Shown here: positions 17,019 to 26,454 of the stretch, one piece after another
Position numbering within the stretch: position 1 is the stretch's first letter
How the letters are laid out: each line of letters begins with the position of its first letter
NCBI GenBank assembly: GCA_021825945.1
Contig: JAKAFN010000001.1
Coordinates: forward strand, 186,001-250,000
Direction: 5' to 3'
Source of the DNA: Pseudomonadota bacterium
Lineage (GTDB): Bacteria; Pseudomonadota; Gammaproteobacteria; Burkholderiales; Burkholderiaceae_F
Length of the DNA: 64,000 nt
Notes under the pieces: generated by a model
Told to the model about the DNA's origin: nothing
What the model saw: the letters and a program-made list of their open reading frames with translations, nothing else
Database searches by the model: none
Translations under genes and position numbers: made by a program

Positions 17019-18218
17019 TTGAAAATCCACGAATACCAAGCCAAAGACATCCTGCGCCGTTTCGGCGTGCCGGTGCCGCGCGGGGAGCCTGCATTCGACG
17101 TGGCCGGGGCGGTCGATGCGGCGCGCCGGATCGGCGGTCCGGTATGGGTCGTCAAGGCGCAGATCCACGCCGGAGGGCGCGGCAAGGGCGGCGGCGTGCG
17201 CTTGGCTCGCTCGATTGAAGACGTGCGCAGTCATGCGCAGGACATGCTCGGCATGCGATTGGTCACCCACCAGACGGGAACCCATGGTCAGATGGTTCGT
17301 CGGCTGCTCATCGAAGAGGGGGTGGACATTCGCAAGGAACTGTATGCCGGCCTCGTCCTCGACCGCTCGGCGCAGAAGATCTGCCTCATGGTGTCCAGCG
17401 AAGGAGGCATGGAGATCGAGGAGGTCGCGGCGCAGGCTCCGGAGAAGATTCATCGCGTGCTGATCGACCCGGTGCGCGGCTTGACCGACGCTCAGGCGGA
17501 ATCCCTGGCGCGGGACATCGGGATTCCCGACGCGTCGCGGGTCGCTGCGCGGCAGGCTTTGCAGGGTCTGTCGCGCGCATACTGGGAGTGCGACGCGACG
17601 CTCGCCGAAGTCAATCCGCTGGTGTTGACCGGCAACGGCGACATCATCGCTCTCGATGCGAAATTCAACTTCGATGCCAACGCGCTCTATCGTCACCCCG
17701 AGCTCGTCGCGCTGCGTGATATGGACGAGGAGGATCCGGCCGAAATCGAGGCGTCGAAATTCGATCTTTCCTACATTCCGCTCGACGGCAACATCGGTTG
17801 CCTGGTCAACGGTGCCGGCCTTGCCATGGCGACGATGGATACGATCAAGCTCTACGGTGGCACCCCGGCGAATTTCCTCGACGTTGGAGGCGGCGCGACC
17901 GTGGAGAAAGTGACCGAGGCGTTCAAGCTCATGTTGCGCAATCCTGACTGCAAGGCCATTCTGGTCAATATCTTCGGCGGAATCATGAAGTGCGACACCA
18001 TTGCCGAAGGCGTCATCGCGGCATCGCGTGCCGTGCACCTCGCGGTGCCTCTCGTGGTCCGCATGAAGGGGACGAACGAGGAACTGGGACGCCGGATGCT
18101 GGCGAAATCCGGCCTGCCGATCATTTCGGCCGAAACCATGGCCGATGCGGCGCAGCGTGTGGTGGCGGCGGTGTCGGCGGCCGCCGACGCGGCAGCGCCG
18201 GCGGGAGTGCGGACATGA
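17019..18218 (+). CDS. sucC: Succinyl-CoA synthetase beta subunit
   Basis: This is the 399-residue beta subunit of ADP-forming succinyl-CoA ligase (TCA cycle substrate-level phosphorylation). It has the ATP-grasp start [20 protein letters not shown], the nucleotide loop [38 protein letters not shown] (metal ligands), and the C-terminal CoA-ligase domain [16 protein letters not shown] and [16 protein letters not shown]. The start codon is TTG at 17019, the only one that gives the family's N-terminus, with GGAG/TGGAG 8-12 bases before it. An Ala-rich tail of about ten residues extends beyond the usual end. It overlaps sucD by ATGA. Confidence 0.96.
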   Translation: MKIHEYQAKDILRRFGVPVPRGEPAFDVAGAVDAARRIGGPVWVVKAQIHAGGRGKGGGVRLARSIEDVRSHAQDMLGMRLVTHQTGTHGQMVRRLLIEEGVDIRKELYAGLVLDRSAQKICLMVSSEGGMEIEEVAAQAPEKIHRVLIDPVRGLTDAQAESLARDIGIPDASRVAARQALQGLSRAYWECDATLAEVNPLVLTGNGDIIALDAKFNFDANALYRHPELVALRDMDEEDPAEIEASKFDLSYIPLDGNIGCLVNGAGLAMATMDTIKLYGGTPANFLDVGGGATVEKVTEAFKLMLRNPDCKAILVNIFGGIMKCDTIAEGVIAASRAVHLAVPLVVRMKGTNEELGRRMLAKSGLPIISAETMADAAQRVVAAVSAAADAAAPAGVRT

Positions 18219-19096
18219 GCATTCTGATCGACCGGAACACCCGCGTCGTCACCCAGGGAATCACCGGCAAGACCGGGCAGTTCCATACCCGCGGCTGTCG
18301 GGATTACGCGTTCGGGCGGGAGTGCTTCGTGGCGGGGGTCAACCCCCGGAAGGCGGGGGAGCGTTTCGAGGACGTCCCCATCTACGGCACGGTGCGCGAA
18401 GCCAAGGAGCAGACCGGTGTCAACGCCTCGGTCATCTATGTGCCGCCCGCCGGCGCGGCAGACGCGATCTGGGAGGCGGTGGAGGCCGAACTCGACATCG
18501 TGGTTTGCATCACGGAAGGAATTCCCGTGCGCGACATGATCCTGGTACGGGATCGGATGCGCAAAGCGGGTTCGCGGACCATCCTTCTCGGGCCGAACTG
18601 CCCCGGCCTCATCACCCCGGATGAGATCAAGATCGGCATCATGCCCGGGCACATCCATCGTCGGGGGCGCGTCGGCGTGGTGTCGCGTTCCGGAACGCTC
18701 ACGTACGAAGCCGTGGCGCAGTTGACCGAACTGGGTCTGGGCCAATCGAGCGCCGTCGGCATCGGTGGTGATCCGGTCAACGGTTTGAAGCATGTGGACG
18801 TGCTGCGCCTGTTCAACGATGATCCGGAAACCGACGCCGTCATCATGATCGGCGAAATTGGCGGCAACGACGAGGAGACTGCTGCCGCTTGGGCCCAGGA
18901 ACACATGAAGAAGCCCGTGGTCGCTTTCATCGCCGGCGTCACCGCGCCGCCGGGAAAGCGCATGGGACATGCGGGGGCGATCATTTCGGGCGGCCACGGA
19001 ACCGCCCAGGAAAAACTGGATGCGCTCGAGGCGGCCGGGATCCGTACCACGAGGAACCCCTCCGAGATGGGCAAACTCCTGCGGAGCGTCCTCTAG
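18215..19096 (+). CDS. sucD: Succinyl-CoA synthetase alpha subunit
   Basis: This 293-residue alpha subunit carries the phosphohistidine intermediate. It has the CoA-binding Rossmann fold ([19 protein letters not shown], then AGVNPRKAG), [22 protein letters not shown], the swivelling-histidine loop [18 protein letters not shown] (His active site) and the C-terminal [10 protein letters not shown]. The start codon overlaps the sucC stop (ATGA), giving the equal expression needed for the complex. Length is normal. Confidence 0.97.
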   Translation: MSILIDRNTRVVTQGITGKTGQFHTRGCRDYAFGRECFVAGVNPRKAGERFEDVPIYGTVREAKEQTGVNASVIYVPPAGAADAIWEAVEAELDIVVCITEGIPVRDMILVRDRMRKAGSRTILLGPNCPGLITPDEIKIGIMPGHIHRRGRVGVVSRSGTLTYEAVAQLTELGLGQSSAVGIGGDPVNGLKHVDVLRLFNDDPETDAVIMIGEIGGNDEETAAAWAQEHMKKPVVAFIAGVTAPPGKRMGHAGAIISGGHGTAQEKLDALEAAGIRTTRNPSEMGKLLRSVL

Positions 19097-19137
19097 GACG
19101 CGTGGGACGCGCAGGCCGCGAGGAAGCGAAACGCACC

Positions 19138-19935
19138 ATGCCCGGGACCCTTGCGTTGCGGTTTGCAATCAAAAGCCATCCGGGCATGGTTCGGCCGTTG
19201 AACGAGGACGCCGTGGGCGCCGATCCGGCGATCGGTCTGTTCGTCGTCGCCGATGGCTTGGGCGGCTACAACGCCGGTGAAATCGCGGCCACGATGGCGG
19301 TCAGTCGCCTGCTCGGTGAATTGGGACGAGGCCTGACGGCGGCCGTTTGTTTTTCCAAGACCTATGATCCCGCGGCCGCGCTGCGCCGGACCCTGTTTGC
19401 GCTGAACGGCGAAATTTTTCGCGCGGCATTGCAGAGCACCATGTACGAAGGCATGGCGACGACGGTGATCGCGGCGTGGCTCCTGGGGAGCCGGATGTGG
19501 GTCGCGCACGCCGGCGACTCACGGCTCTACCGTTTGCGTGATGGAAATCTCGATCAGATCACGAAAGATCATTCCTTTTCGCAGGAATTGCTCGATGCCG
19601 GCATGATCACGGTCGAGGAGGCACGCACCCTGCCCGCGAAAAACCTCGTTACCCGCGCGATCGGCACGTCGCCGAATTGCGACCCGGAGGTCCGCGATTA
19701 CGACGTCCAGCGGGGCGACCTGCTTCTTCTGTGTTCGGATGGTCTTACCGAGATGGTCGTGGAAGCGCGGATCCGTGCCCTGTTGTGCGCGTGCGACGGG
19801 GACCTCGCCGCCACTGCACGCCGGTTGATCGACGAAGCGAACGATGCCGGCGGCCGGGACAATTGTTCCGTGATCCTGATCCAAGTCGATCGCGCCGGCG
19901 CGGCGCATGATGATGATTCGCATGCCGACGCCTGA
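19138..19935 (+). CDS. PP2C-family Ser/Thr protein phosphatase
   Basis: This 265-residue cytoplasmic PPM/PP2C phosphatase (Mn/Mg-dependent removal of phosphate from Ser/Thr) keeps all metal-site motifs: RPLNEDAVG, VVADGLGGYNAGEIA, AHAGDSRLYRLRDG, LLLCSDGLTEMV and GGRDNCSVILIQV. ATG 19138 follows GAGGAAG; the longer frame upstream overlaps sucD in a different frame. It is followed by an FHA-domain gene and a formylglycine-enzyme-like gene. Such PP2C-FHA sets are known from type VI secretion and other phospho-regulated systems, but no Ser/Thr kinase gene is in the window. Confidence 0.93.
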   Translation: MPGTLALRFAIKSHPGMVRPLNEDAVGADPAIGLFVVADGLGGYNAGEIAATMAVSRLLGELGRGLTAAVCFSKTYDPAAALRRTLFALNGEIFRAALQSTMYEGMATTVIAAWLLGSRMWVAHAGDSRLYRLRDGNLDQITKDHSFSQELLDAGMITVEEARTLPAKNLVTRAIGTSPNCDPEVRDYDVQRGDLLLLCSDGLTEMVVEARIRALLCACDGDLAATARRLIDEANDAGGRDNCSVILIQVDRAGAAHDDDSHADA

Positions 19936-20094
19936 CTCACGGCGGCGTGCTCCGCCGATTGGCGGGCAGGCGCCGGGGTTTTTGCCGTGCCACGCCCGGG
20001 TTCGGTTGTTTTGGCTTCCCGAATCGAGTAGCCTTGTCGGGGCGGCGGGATTCCGTTAGGCGTCCTTTTACCCGGCGAGCAAAGAGATCTGGAT

Positions 20095-20799
20095 ATGTCG
20101 AAGCTGATTCTGAGTCTGGATGGCGTCGTCCTGCGCGAAGTCGCCCTGACGAAGGATCGCGAGACCATCGGCCGCCGCTCGCATAACGACGTGGTGATCG
20201 ACAATCTCGCGGTGAGCGGCGAGCATGCCGTCATCGTCCGGGCCGGTAACACCACACACATCGAAGATCTGGGATCGACCAACGGCACCACGGTGAACGG
20301 CCAGCCGATCAAGCGGCACTTGCTACGAGACGGTGACACCATCGAGGTCGGGAAATACCGGCTGCGCTATCTGCTCGACGCCGCGGCGGGCAATGGGCCT
20401 GCGGGCGCCGACCTCGATACCCAGCAGCCGATGGCCCGCGAGTTCTATAGCCCCGGACCCGCCACGATCCAGGTGCGACCGCCTGGAGCACCGGCCGCCG
20501 CGCCGCAGGCGCCGGCGATGATTCGAATTCTTACCGGCGGGAACGCGGGCCGGGAAATGGCACTCGTCAAGGCATTGACCACGGTGGGCCGTCCCGGGAG
20601 CCAGGTGGCCGTCATCACCCGTCGTCCGACGGGCTATTTCATCGCCCATGTCGAGGGCGACGTGTTTCCCGCCATCAACGGTCGCAACCTCGGTTCGGCC
20701 GCGCATCCGCTGCACAACGGTGACGTGATCGAGCTCGCCGGCGTGCAGATGGAGTTCTGTTTCCCGGACTCGAGACCGCCGGTCCAGAACGCCCCGTAA
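20095..20799 (+). CDS. FHA-domain phosphothreonine-binding protein
   Basis: This 234-residue protein starts with a canonical FHA domain (about 1-95), with the core GRRSHNDVVIDNLAVSGEHA and LGSTNGTTVNGQPI. Those segments hold the conserved Arg, Ser, His and Asn that bind phosphothreonine. After a Pro/Ala linker (about 125-143), a second domain (about 145-225) has an FHA-like outline (LTTVGRPGSQVAVITRR, AINGRNLGSAAHPLHNGDVIELAG) but lacks the S-x-x-H core, so it is probably a non-binding copy. It sits between a PP2C phosphatase and a periplasmic FGE-like protein on one strand, implying one regulatory module. Confidence 0.9.
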   Translation: MSKLILSLDGVVLREVALTKDRETIGRRSHNDVVIDNLAVSGEHAVIVRAGNTTHIEDLGSTNGTTVNGQPIKRHLLRDGDTIEVGKYRLRYLLDAAAGNGPAGADLDTQQPMAREFYSPGPATIQVRPPGAPAAAPQAPAMIRILTGGNAGREMALVKALTTVGRPGSQVAVITRRPTGYFIAHVEGDVFPAINGRNLGSAAHPLHNGDVIELAGVQMEFCFPDSRPPVQNAP

Positions 20800-20936
20800 G
20801 CGGCATTTCCCCGCCAGACCAGGGCTGGCGCTGCGGACCTTTCCCCATCGTGAAATAAAATCCCCGGGCGGACGAATCGGCCCCGGCGACAGTTGGGGTT
20901 GCGGAAATGATCGGAAACCAGCGAGAGGGAGCGGGA

Positions 20937-22142
20937 ATGCAAAGGAACGGCGGGTTCGCCAGGGCGGTGCGGGGGCTGTGCGCGGCGATCTGGATGGGGG
21001 GCGTCCTGGTGTGGGCGGCGGCACATCCGGCGCTTGCGGGCGAGGTTTCGTCGGCGTCGTTCACGCAGTGGGTGGCGACCTTGCAGCAGCACCCGGATGA
21101 CGAGGCCTTGCGCGCGCGGATCATCGCCGCGGCGCGTCGGCGGGCGCCGGCGGTTCCCGAGGACGCGCGGCGGTATTTCATCCGTGGCAATACCGCAATG
21201 GCGAGCGGCCTGGGGACGTATGGCGCTCAGCGGGCGATCCGAAATTACCAAAAGGCGCTGGCCTTGGCGCCCTGGTGGGGCGAGGCATATCGCAACCTCG
21301 CCAAGGCGCAGGAGACGACCAAGGATTATTCGGGGGCGATCGACGCCCTGCACCGGTTTCTCCAGACCGCACCGGAGAAAACGCAGGCACGGCAGGCACA
21401 GGACCATATTTACGCGCTGGAGGAAATGCGCGACGAGATGCGCGATCTGCGGCGCGCGCCTCCCGCCGCAGCGACATCGGCTGCGTCTGCGCCGGTGGCA
21501 GCGCCTGCCGCCCGCATCGCCCAGCCGGCGACCGCCGTTGCGATCCTGCCGAACGCCGCGATGAAACTGGGAACGGTGTTCCGGGATTGTCCGGACTGTC
21601 CGGAAATGGTCGTCGTCACGCCGGGATATGCGATGGGAAAATATCTGGTCACCCAGAAGCAATGGCGCGACGTCATGGGCGGCAACCCCAGCTTTTTCCC
21701 GCAATGCGGGGATGATTGTCCGGTGGAGCAGGTGAGTTGGGATGACGCGCAGGAGTTCGTGACCAAACTCAACGAGAAAACGGGCAGGCACTACCGTCTC
21801 CCGACCGAAGCCGAGTGGCGGTTTGCATGCCATGGCGGGATGGCGACGAAATACTGCGGCAGTCAGCGATACCAGGATGTCGCCTGGTTTGCGGACAACA
21901 GCGGCGGCCATACCCACCCGGTAGGGAAGAAACAGCCCAATGCGTTGGGCCTTTACGACATGAACGGCAATGTCTGGGAGTGGACCGACGGGTGCCTGGA
22001 AGATGACTGCGATTATCGCGTTCTGCGCGGCGGGTCCTGGATCTATGACCCGGGCTTTCGCGGAACATCCAAACGCATCGGCGTTGCGCGCTCGTATCGC
22101 TTGAACGAATACGGGTTCCGGGTCGTCCGGATCTTGCCATAA
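20937..22142 (+). CDS. TPR plus formylglycine-generating-enzyme-like (SUMF1) protein
   Basis: This 401-residue exported protein has a signal peptide (about residues 6-34, ending in AHPALAG) and a TPR region (about 65-165, NTAMASGLGTYGAQRAIRNY, AYRNLAKAQETTKDYSGAI). An Ala/Pro linker leads to a C-terminal SUMF1/FGE-sulfatase fold. The fold shows TPGYAMGKYLVTQKQWRDVM, VEQVSWDDAQEFVTKLN, YRLPTEAEWRFACHGG, GLYDMNGNVWEWT, VLRGGSWIYDPG and the terminal NEYGFRVVRIL. True formylglycine oxidases use a Cys pair; several Cys are present, but no sulfatase is nearby. A role as a structural or signal-binding module, as in other FHA/PP2C clusters, is equally likely. ATG 20937 follows GAGAGGGAG. Confidence 0.85.
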   Translation: MQRNGGFARAVRGLCAAIWMGGVLVWAAAHPALAGEVSSASFTQWVATLQQHPDDEALRARIIAAARRRAPAVPEDARRYFIRGNTAMASGLGTYGAQRAIRNYQKALALAPWWGEAYRNLAKAQETTKDYSGAIDALHRFLQTAPEKTQARQAQDHIYALEEMRDEMRDLRRAPPAAATSAASAPVAAPAARIAQPATAVAILPNAAMKLGTVFRDCPDCPEMVVVTPGYAMGKYLVTQKQWRDVMGGNPSFFPQCGDDCPVEQVSWDDAQEFVTKLNEKTGRHYRLPTEAEWRFACHGGMATKYCGSQRYQDVAWFADNSGGHTHPVGKKQPNALGLYDMNGNVWEWTDGCLEDDCDYRVLRGGSWIYDPGFRGTSKRIGVARSYRLNEYGFRVVRILP

Positions 22143-22192
22143 CCGGCGTCCTCGGCGGAGTCCGCGCCGCACACGGTCGGCGCGGGTCGCCG

Positions 22193-22235
22193 AAAAACAA
22201 AACGGGCGGCCCCGCATCGCTGCGAGGCCGCCCGT
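22193..22235 (-). terminator. Intrinsic terminator of the cold-shock gene
   Basis: On the minus strand a 10-bp stem (ACGGGCGGCC / GGCCGCCCGT) is followed by TTTGTTTTT, about 25 nt after the stop codon of the cold-shock gene. Confidence 0.9.
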
Positions 22236-22259
22236 GGGCAGAAGTGCCCGGGCAGGTCG

Positions 22260-22463
22260 TCAGATCACGCGGATCTGGGTCGCCTGGGGGCCCTTGTTGC
22301 CTTGCGCGACGGTGAATTCAACGCGCTGGTTTTCCTGCAGGGACTTGAAGCCCGATCCCTGGATTTCCGAAAAATGGGCGAAGAGGTCTTTCCCGCCGTC
22401 GTCGGGGGTGATGAACCCATACCCTTTTGCATCGTTGAACCATTTGACGGTTCCGGTCGCCAT
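22260..22463 (-). CDS. cspA: Cold-shock protein CspA family
   Basis: This 67-residue single-domain OB-fold protein binds single-stranded RNA and DNA as an RNA chaperone. It carries both RNA-binding motifs: [11 protein letters not shown] (RNP1) and DLFAHFSEI (RNP2), in the order [20 protein letters not shown] 22463 gives the normal length and is preceded by CAGGAG. A leader of up to 200 nt upstream with partly complementary segments (around 22490-22515) is in line with the long structured leaders of csp mRNAs. An intrinsic terminator follows. Confidence 0.96.
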   Translation of the reverse strand: MATGTVKWFNDAKGYGFITPDDGGKDLFAHFSEIQGSGFKSLQENQRVEFTVAQGNKGPQATQIRVI

Positions 22464-22663
22464 AAACAACTCCTGAAAACAAATTGGAAAAATCCCCGTG
22501 CGTCGGAATACGCACACGGTGTGCAAACGATCAGACACCGCAAGCTGGGGCTACCGCAGGAGCGCGATCTCGCGCGACCGGCTCGGAGGACCAATGGCAA
22601 ACGAGGCTGAAACGAAATGCGCGGCCATTGTATACGGGAATTCGCGATCCGGTCCTTCCTCCA

Positions 22664-23497
22664 TCAACCGAAACGAACCGCACAAACCGGCTTGTTCAAT
22701 AGGCGATCGACGTAGGGCCGGTACGCCGGATCGGCAGCACCCGCCCCGGCCGCCACGAGGATCGGAATCCAGTGTTCGGGCCGCGGGTGGGATGCCCGCG
22801 CCCCCGGCGCATCTTCCCAGCCGAGAAGGGCGCGGTTCCGCACCTGCGGGTCCGGATCGGCGATCGCCCGCGCCAACCAGTCATCGAAGGCCTGGGCTTC
22901 GTCATCGCCACGGCCGGGTTGGAAAAAGTCGCGCAGATTGTGGTAGCTCATCCCGCTGGCAATGATCAGCACGCCCTCGTCGCGCAAGGGGGCCAGCGCG
23001 GCTCCGACCCGGAAATGGAACCCGGGATCGAGCTTGCGTTGCAGCGATAGCGGGACGATCGGCAGGGCTGCATCGGGGTACATCACCTTCAGTGGGACGA
23101 ACACCCCGTGATCCAGTCCTCGACGATCATCGGTGTCGGTTTCGACGCCCGCTTGCGCGAGCAGCGTTTGCATGCGTGCACCCAGCGCCGGCGCACCGTG
23201 AGCCGGATACCGGAGGCGATAGGTGTGCTCGGGGAATCCGTAGTAATCGAACAGCAGCGCATGCGACGCCGCGACGCCGATCGTCGGTTTCGGCGCCTCC
23301 CAATGCGCGGAGACGACGACGATCGCCCGCGGCACCGTCGGCAGCGATGCCGGAATTCCTCGCAGGTATGCCGCCATCCGGTCCCAAAGGTCGGAGGGCA
23401 ATCCCGGCATCGGATCCATGAAAAAGCAGGGTCCGCCTCCATGCGGAATGTATAGCGCGGGTTGGCGGGGGATGGGGGTGGCAGGAGTTTCCGGCAT
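22664..23497 (-). CDS. Class III extradiol (4,5-DOPA dioxygenase-like) enzyme
   Basis: This is a 277-residue protein of the LigB/DODA family (YgiD type), metal-dependent dioxygenases that open catechol rings. Candidate metal ligands are in order: His of YIPHGGGPCF, His of VVVSAHWEAPKPTI, and the acid-base His of RGLDHGVFVPLKVMYP. SGMSYHNLRDF and the C-terminal PRPEHWIPILVAAGA complete the family pattern. The physiological substrate of YgiD-like proteins in bacteria is mostly unknown. It stands alone, facing away from the lipoprotein gene. Confidence 0.9.
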   Translation of the reverse strand: MPETPATPIPRQPALYIPHGGGPCFFMDPMPGLPSDLWDRMAAYLRGIPASLPTVPRAIVVVSAHWEAPKPTIGVAASHALLFDYYGFPEHTYRLRYPAHGAPALGARMQTLLAQAGVETDTDDRRGLDHGVFVPLKVMYPDAALPIVPLSLQRKLDPGFHFRVGAALAPLRDEGVLIIASGMSYHNLRDFFQPGRGDDEAQAFDDWLARAIADPDPQVRNRALLGWEDAPGARASHPRPEHWIPILVAAGAGAADPAYRPYVDRLLNKPVCAVRFG

Positions 23498-23674
23498 GGC
23501 GCGGCCTCGGTGGAGTGTGTGCCGGTATCGTCGCCGATCAGGCGGCGCAAGGGTTGCATTTTTTTGTCGATCCCGTTCCTCCAGAACGGGATCGTCCGGG
23601 CGCGTTCCGGTGGCGAGGCCGACCTCCCGGCCTTCTGCTACAGTCTAAAGTTTGCTCCGTTCCTGGAAATCGTC

Positions 23675-25249
23675 GTGAAGCTCCGTACCGCCCTGCCTGC
23701 GCTCTTTGCCACGCTTGCTCTTTGCGGATGCCTCGGCAACACCGGCAGCCCGCAGAGCCCGCCGACCTCGGTTCGGGCGTATGGCGGCGATGCGATGATC
23801 AGCGTGACCTGGAGCGGTTCGGCCGCCACCAGCTACTGGATGTTCTATGCGCAGGATCCGACGCTGAGCACGAATAACTGGGTGAACGGGCTCCTCAATG
23901 CCGGGATCGCGCTCAACCCCAGTTCCCCCTGGCTGCTTTGTAACCAGGTCAACAATCCGAATCCCACGACCCAGTTCCCGGCGATGTATTTCACGATCGA
24001 CGGTCGTACCGGCACGGCGCCGGGTGGTACCGGGAGCCCGCTGGTGAGCGCGGTGGCGCGCCCCGCCGGAGGGCCGTATCCCGGAAGCGGTGCACCCTGG
24101 ACACCCAATGGCGGAATCGGCGTGACCGGTGGTTCCCTGTACGGGCTGGGCTACGTCCCGGTCACCACCTGCGGTTCCACGGGCGCCGGGGGCTTCCCCC
24201 CGGCAGGGTTGTTCGTCGCGGTGGGTTCCGGCGGCATGATCTACACCGCGCTGCTGCAACCCGACGTCGCCGGCCCGCTGACCGCAGACCAAGGCAACAT
24301 GCCGCTTTCCTGGGCGCCGGCCAACGTACCCCCCGGGTTCCAGTCGGACCTCTATGCGGCGGGCGGCAACGCCAGCGGTGCCAATACGGCCGCGCCGGGG
24401 TATTCGGTCGTCGCCGTGGGCGCCGGCGGTGCGATCCTGCAAAGTTCCGACGGCATCAACTGGACCGCGGTCCGGTCCGGCGTCACCGCCAATTTGCGGG
24501 GGGTGTCCGTGTATGACGTTGATACCGCCACGCCGGTGTTCGTTGTCGTCGGCGATGGCGGAACCATCCTCACCAGTACCGACGGCATCAACTGGCAGAA
24601 CTGGTCGATTTCCGGCATCACCAGCAACCTACGGGCGGTCCATTGCGATACGCCCAGCAACACCTGCGTCGCCGTCGGGGACGGTGGCGTGATCCTGATG
24701 TCGACCGCATCGCCCTTTACCCAATGGGGTCGGGTTCCGGAGACCACCAGCAAGACCAACAACTGGATTGCCGTTGCGTATGGCAACGACGATGCCAATT
24801 CCGATGCCATTACGCTGCAGTTGGGAGCCGGCACGCCGACCAACGCCGCAGCGCTGAGTTCTTTCTACGGCGGGTTCTCTCCGTTGGGGTACACCTATTC
24901 GTCCAACCCGACCCAGGTGGGGATCAACACCACGAACGAAACCATCCAGACCTGGGTCGTGGTCGATGCGCAGGGGAATACAGCGTATCTGTCGAACGCC
25001 GGATCCAACCAGTCGTGGGCTTTTGGTTCGATCCCGTTGACCGGCGGCGCATCCATCGTCGGGATCGGCTATACCACGCGCTTTCTTGCGCTCGACTCCA
25101 CCGGAATCGCCTATGCGAACGAAACCGGGGTGGGCACGAGCTGGACGTCGACCGGGTATGCCGGAATCGCCAATCCGGTCGCCTTGAAGAGCAGCGGCGA
25201 TGGGTTCGTGGCACTGAACGGCAACGGCAGCAACGTCGCATCCTATTGA
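23675..25249 (+). CDS. Lipoprotein with YCF48-like beta-propeller repeats
   Basis: This 524-residue exported lipoprotein has a short signal (LRTALPALFATLALCGC) with lipobox L-C-G-C, predicting lipidation at the second Cys. After about 150 residues rich in Gly/Ser/Thr/Asn come at least four repeats. They share the pattern V-x-V-G-x-G-G-x-I plus S-x-DGINW: GSGGMIYTALLQ, GAGGAILQSSDGINW, GDGGTILTSTDGINW and GDGGVILMST. This is typical of YCF48/BNR-like propellers. The start is GTG 23675, chosen because it begins right at the signal peptide; no ATG serves. Function is unknown. The protein is low in charge and Asn/Thr-rich, unlike its neighbours. Confidence 0.75.
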   Translation: MKLRTALPALFATLALCGCLGNTGSPQSPPTSVRAYGGDAMISVTWSGSAATSYWMFYAQDPTLSTNNWVNGLLNAGIALNPSSPWLLCNQVNNPNPTTQFPAMYFTIDGRTGTAPGGTGSPLVSAVARPAGGPYPGSGAPWTPNGGIGVTGGSLYGLGYVPVTTCGSTGAGGFPPAGLFVAVGSGGMIYTALLQPDVAGPLTADQGNMPLSWAPANVPPGFQSDLYAAGGNASGANTAAPGYSVVAVGAGGAILQSSDGINWTAVRSGVTANLRGVSVYDVDTATPVFVVVGDGGTILTSTDGINWQNWSISGITSNLRAVHCDTPSNTCVAVGDGGVILMSTASPFTQWGRVPETTSKTNNWIAVAYGNDDANSDAITLQLGAGTPTNAAALSSFYGGFSPLGYTYSSNPTQVGINTTNETIQTWVVVDAQGNTAYLSNAGSNQSWAFGSIPLTGGASIVGIGYTTRFLALDSTGIAYANETGVGTSWTSTGYAGIANPVALKSSGDGFVALNGNGSNVASY

Positions 25250-25271
25250 GCGACGCCGCCACCGCGTTCCC

Positions 25272-26081
25272 TCAATAGAACTCGTACTCCACCTGTGCGC
25301 GCAGCGTGCTCTTCGGCGCGTCGTTCGACGTGCCGAAGAGCAGGCCCGCGTCGAACTGGATCGCTCGCCCCGAGTCCAGTGGAAACCGTCCGAAAATCGC
25401 CGGGCCGACGTTGTTCCAGCGGTTGAATACGACGTTTTCGGCGGCCCAGCTTTTGCCATAGCCGAACCCCTGGATGCCATAGTCCAGGGGACCCGCGGTC
25501 CGGACCCGGAACTGATATTGGAATCCGAGTTGCGTGGCGGCACCGTAGGCGGGACCGCCCACGATCTTCGTCACCATCGGATTGAGGTTCACCTGGACGT
25601 CGCCGACGTCGGTTTGCAGCATCGGCGATAGCGTGAGGTACCAGCCTTGTGACCAGACGCGGGGATGTTCGACCTCGAGCATCGCGCCGAAATCCGCCCA
25701 GTACTCGCCCGGATCGGTGAACCGGAACACGCCCTCCTCGGTGAAGCCGTCGATGCCGCCGCCCGTCGACCCCGGGGTCGAATTGGCGAACTGGAGATAG
25801 GTTTCCGACAGGACACGGTCGGTGATTCCCACTTCGTAGGACACCGCCGCTCCTTCCAGTGCCGGGGCGCCGTCGGGGGTGGCGGTTGCGGCACCCATCT
25901 GCATATCGATCTCCTTTTCTCCGCCGGCGAAGTCGAGATCCTGGATGTAGTCGTTGGGATCGGCGGCGGCGGGGCGGCATGCCGCCGACAGTGCAAGGCA
26001 GGCGGCGGCGATCCAGGCCCATCCTGCCGGTCGTCGGCACGATCCGGTGCGCGTGGCAGGAACCACGATTGCGGGTGTCAT
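25272..26081 (-). CDS. Outer-membrane beta-barrel-like protein of an iron-linked pair
   Basis: This 269-residue exported protein has a signal peptide (about 18-41, WAWIAAACLALSAACRPAAA). Its body alternates polar and hydrophobic residues like an outer-membrane barrel and ends in an aromatic residue (VEYEFY), the usual barrel C-terminus. Typical strands are YEVGITDRVLSETYLQF, WYLTLSPMLQTDVG, ATQLGFQYQFRV and AIQFDAGLLFG. It follows the cupredoxin gene by 28 bp on the same strand, so both are probably co-transcribed from the Fur-like site. I do not recognise a named family. ATG 26081 was chosen to place the signal peptide at the N-terminus. Confidence 0.65.
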   Translation of the reverse strand: MTPAIVVPATRTGSCRRPAGWAWIAAACLALSAACRPAAADPNDYIQDLDFAGGEKEIDMQMGAATATPDGAPALEGAAVSYEVGITDRVLSETYLQFANSTPGSTGGGIDGFTEEGVFRFTDPGEYWADFGAMLEVEHPRVWSQGWYLTLSPMLQTDVGDVQVNLNPMVTKIVGGPAYGAATQLGFQYQFRVRTAGPLDYGIQGFGYGKSWAAENVVFNRWNNVGPAIFGRFPLDSGRAIQFDAGLLFGTSNDAPKSTLRAQVEYEFY

Positions 26082-26109
26082 TGCATGGGTTTCCGGTCGT
26101 GAGCGCGGG

Positions 26110-26454
26110 TCACTCGGCGATGACGGTGCCGTGCGCGGTTTTTTCATGGAATTCGCCGACGAACGAGTACCGGCCCCGGCGCAACGGGCCGATGTAGATG
26201 CGCTTGCGGGTATGGCCGCGAAGAATCGTTTCGCGATGGAGCTGGTGGCTCTCGAACTCCTCCGCGCCGGCATCGCGGTTCTCGACGACCAGCAATGCGC
26301 GTCGTCCGGCCTTCACATGGATTGCCTCGGGATGGAACCGGTGATCCTGGATCACTACCGGGATGGCGACCGGGGTTTCCGCGCGCACCGGAAGCGGAAG
26401 GATTCCCATGCACCCTAACATCCAAGCGCTCCAACACAAGATCGTCGTTTTCAT
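26110..26454 (-). CDS. Periplasmic cupredoxin-like protein
   Basis: This small 114-residue exported protein has a signal peptide (about 1-25, ending PLPVRA) and a cupredoxin-like fold of the EfeO-N/P19 type: VVIQDHRFHPEAIHVKAG, LLVVENRDAGAEEFESHQL, and RGRYSFVGEFHEKTAHGTVIA. Cupredoxins with the E-F-E-S and C-terminal F-H-x-x-T-A pattern are commonly found next to FTR1-type iron permeases, although no permease is present here. A Fur-like box lies 87-105 bp upstream. A role in periplasmic iron or copper handling is likely but unproven. Confidence 0.75.
   Translation of the reverse strand: MKTTILCWSAWMLGCMGILPLPVRAETPVAIPVVIQDHRFHPEAIHVKAGRRALLVVENRDAGAEEFESHQLHRETILRGHTRKRIYIGPLRRGRYSFVGEFHEKTAHGTVIAE

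Noticed and set aside
18889..19137. Longer N-terminus for the PP2C phosphatase
   Set aside because: The upstream frame overlaps sucD in another frame and its residues are Arg/Gly-rich with no family match; ATG 19138 has a good ribosome-binding site.
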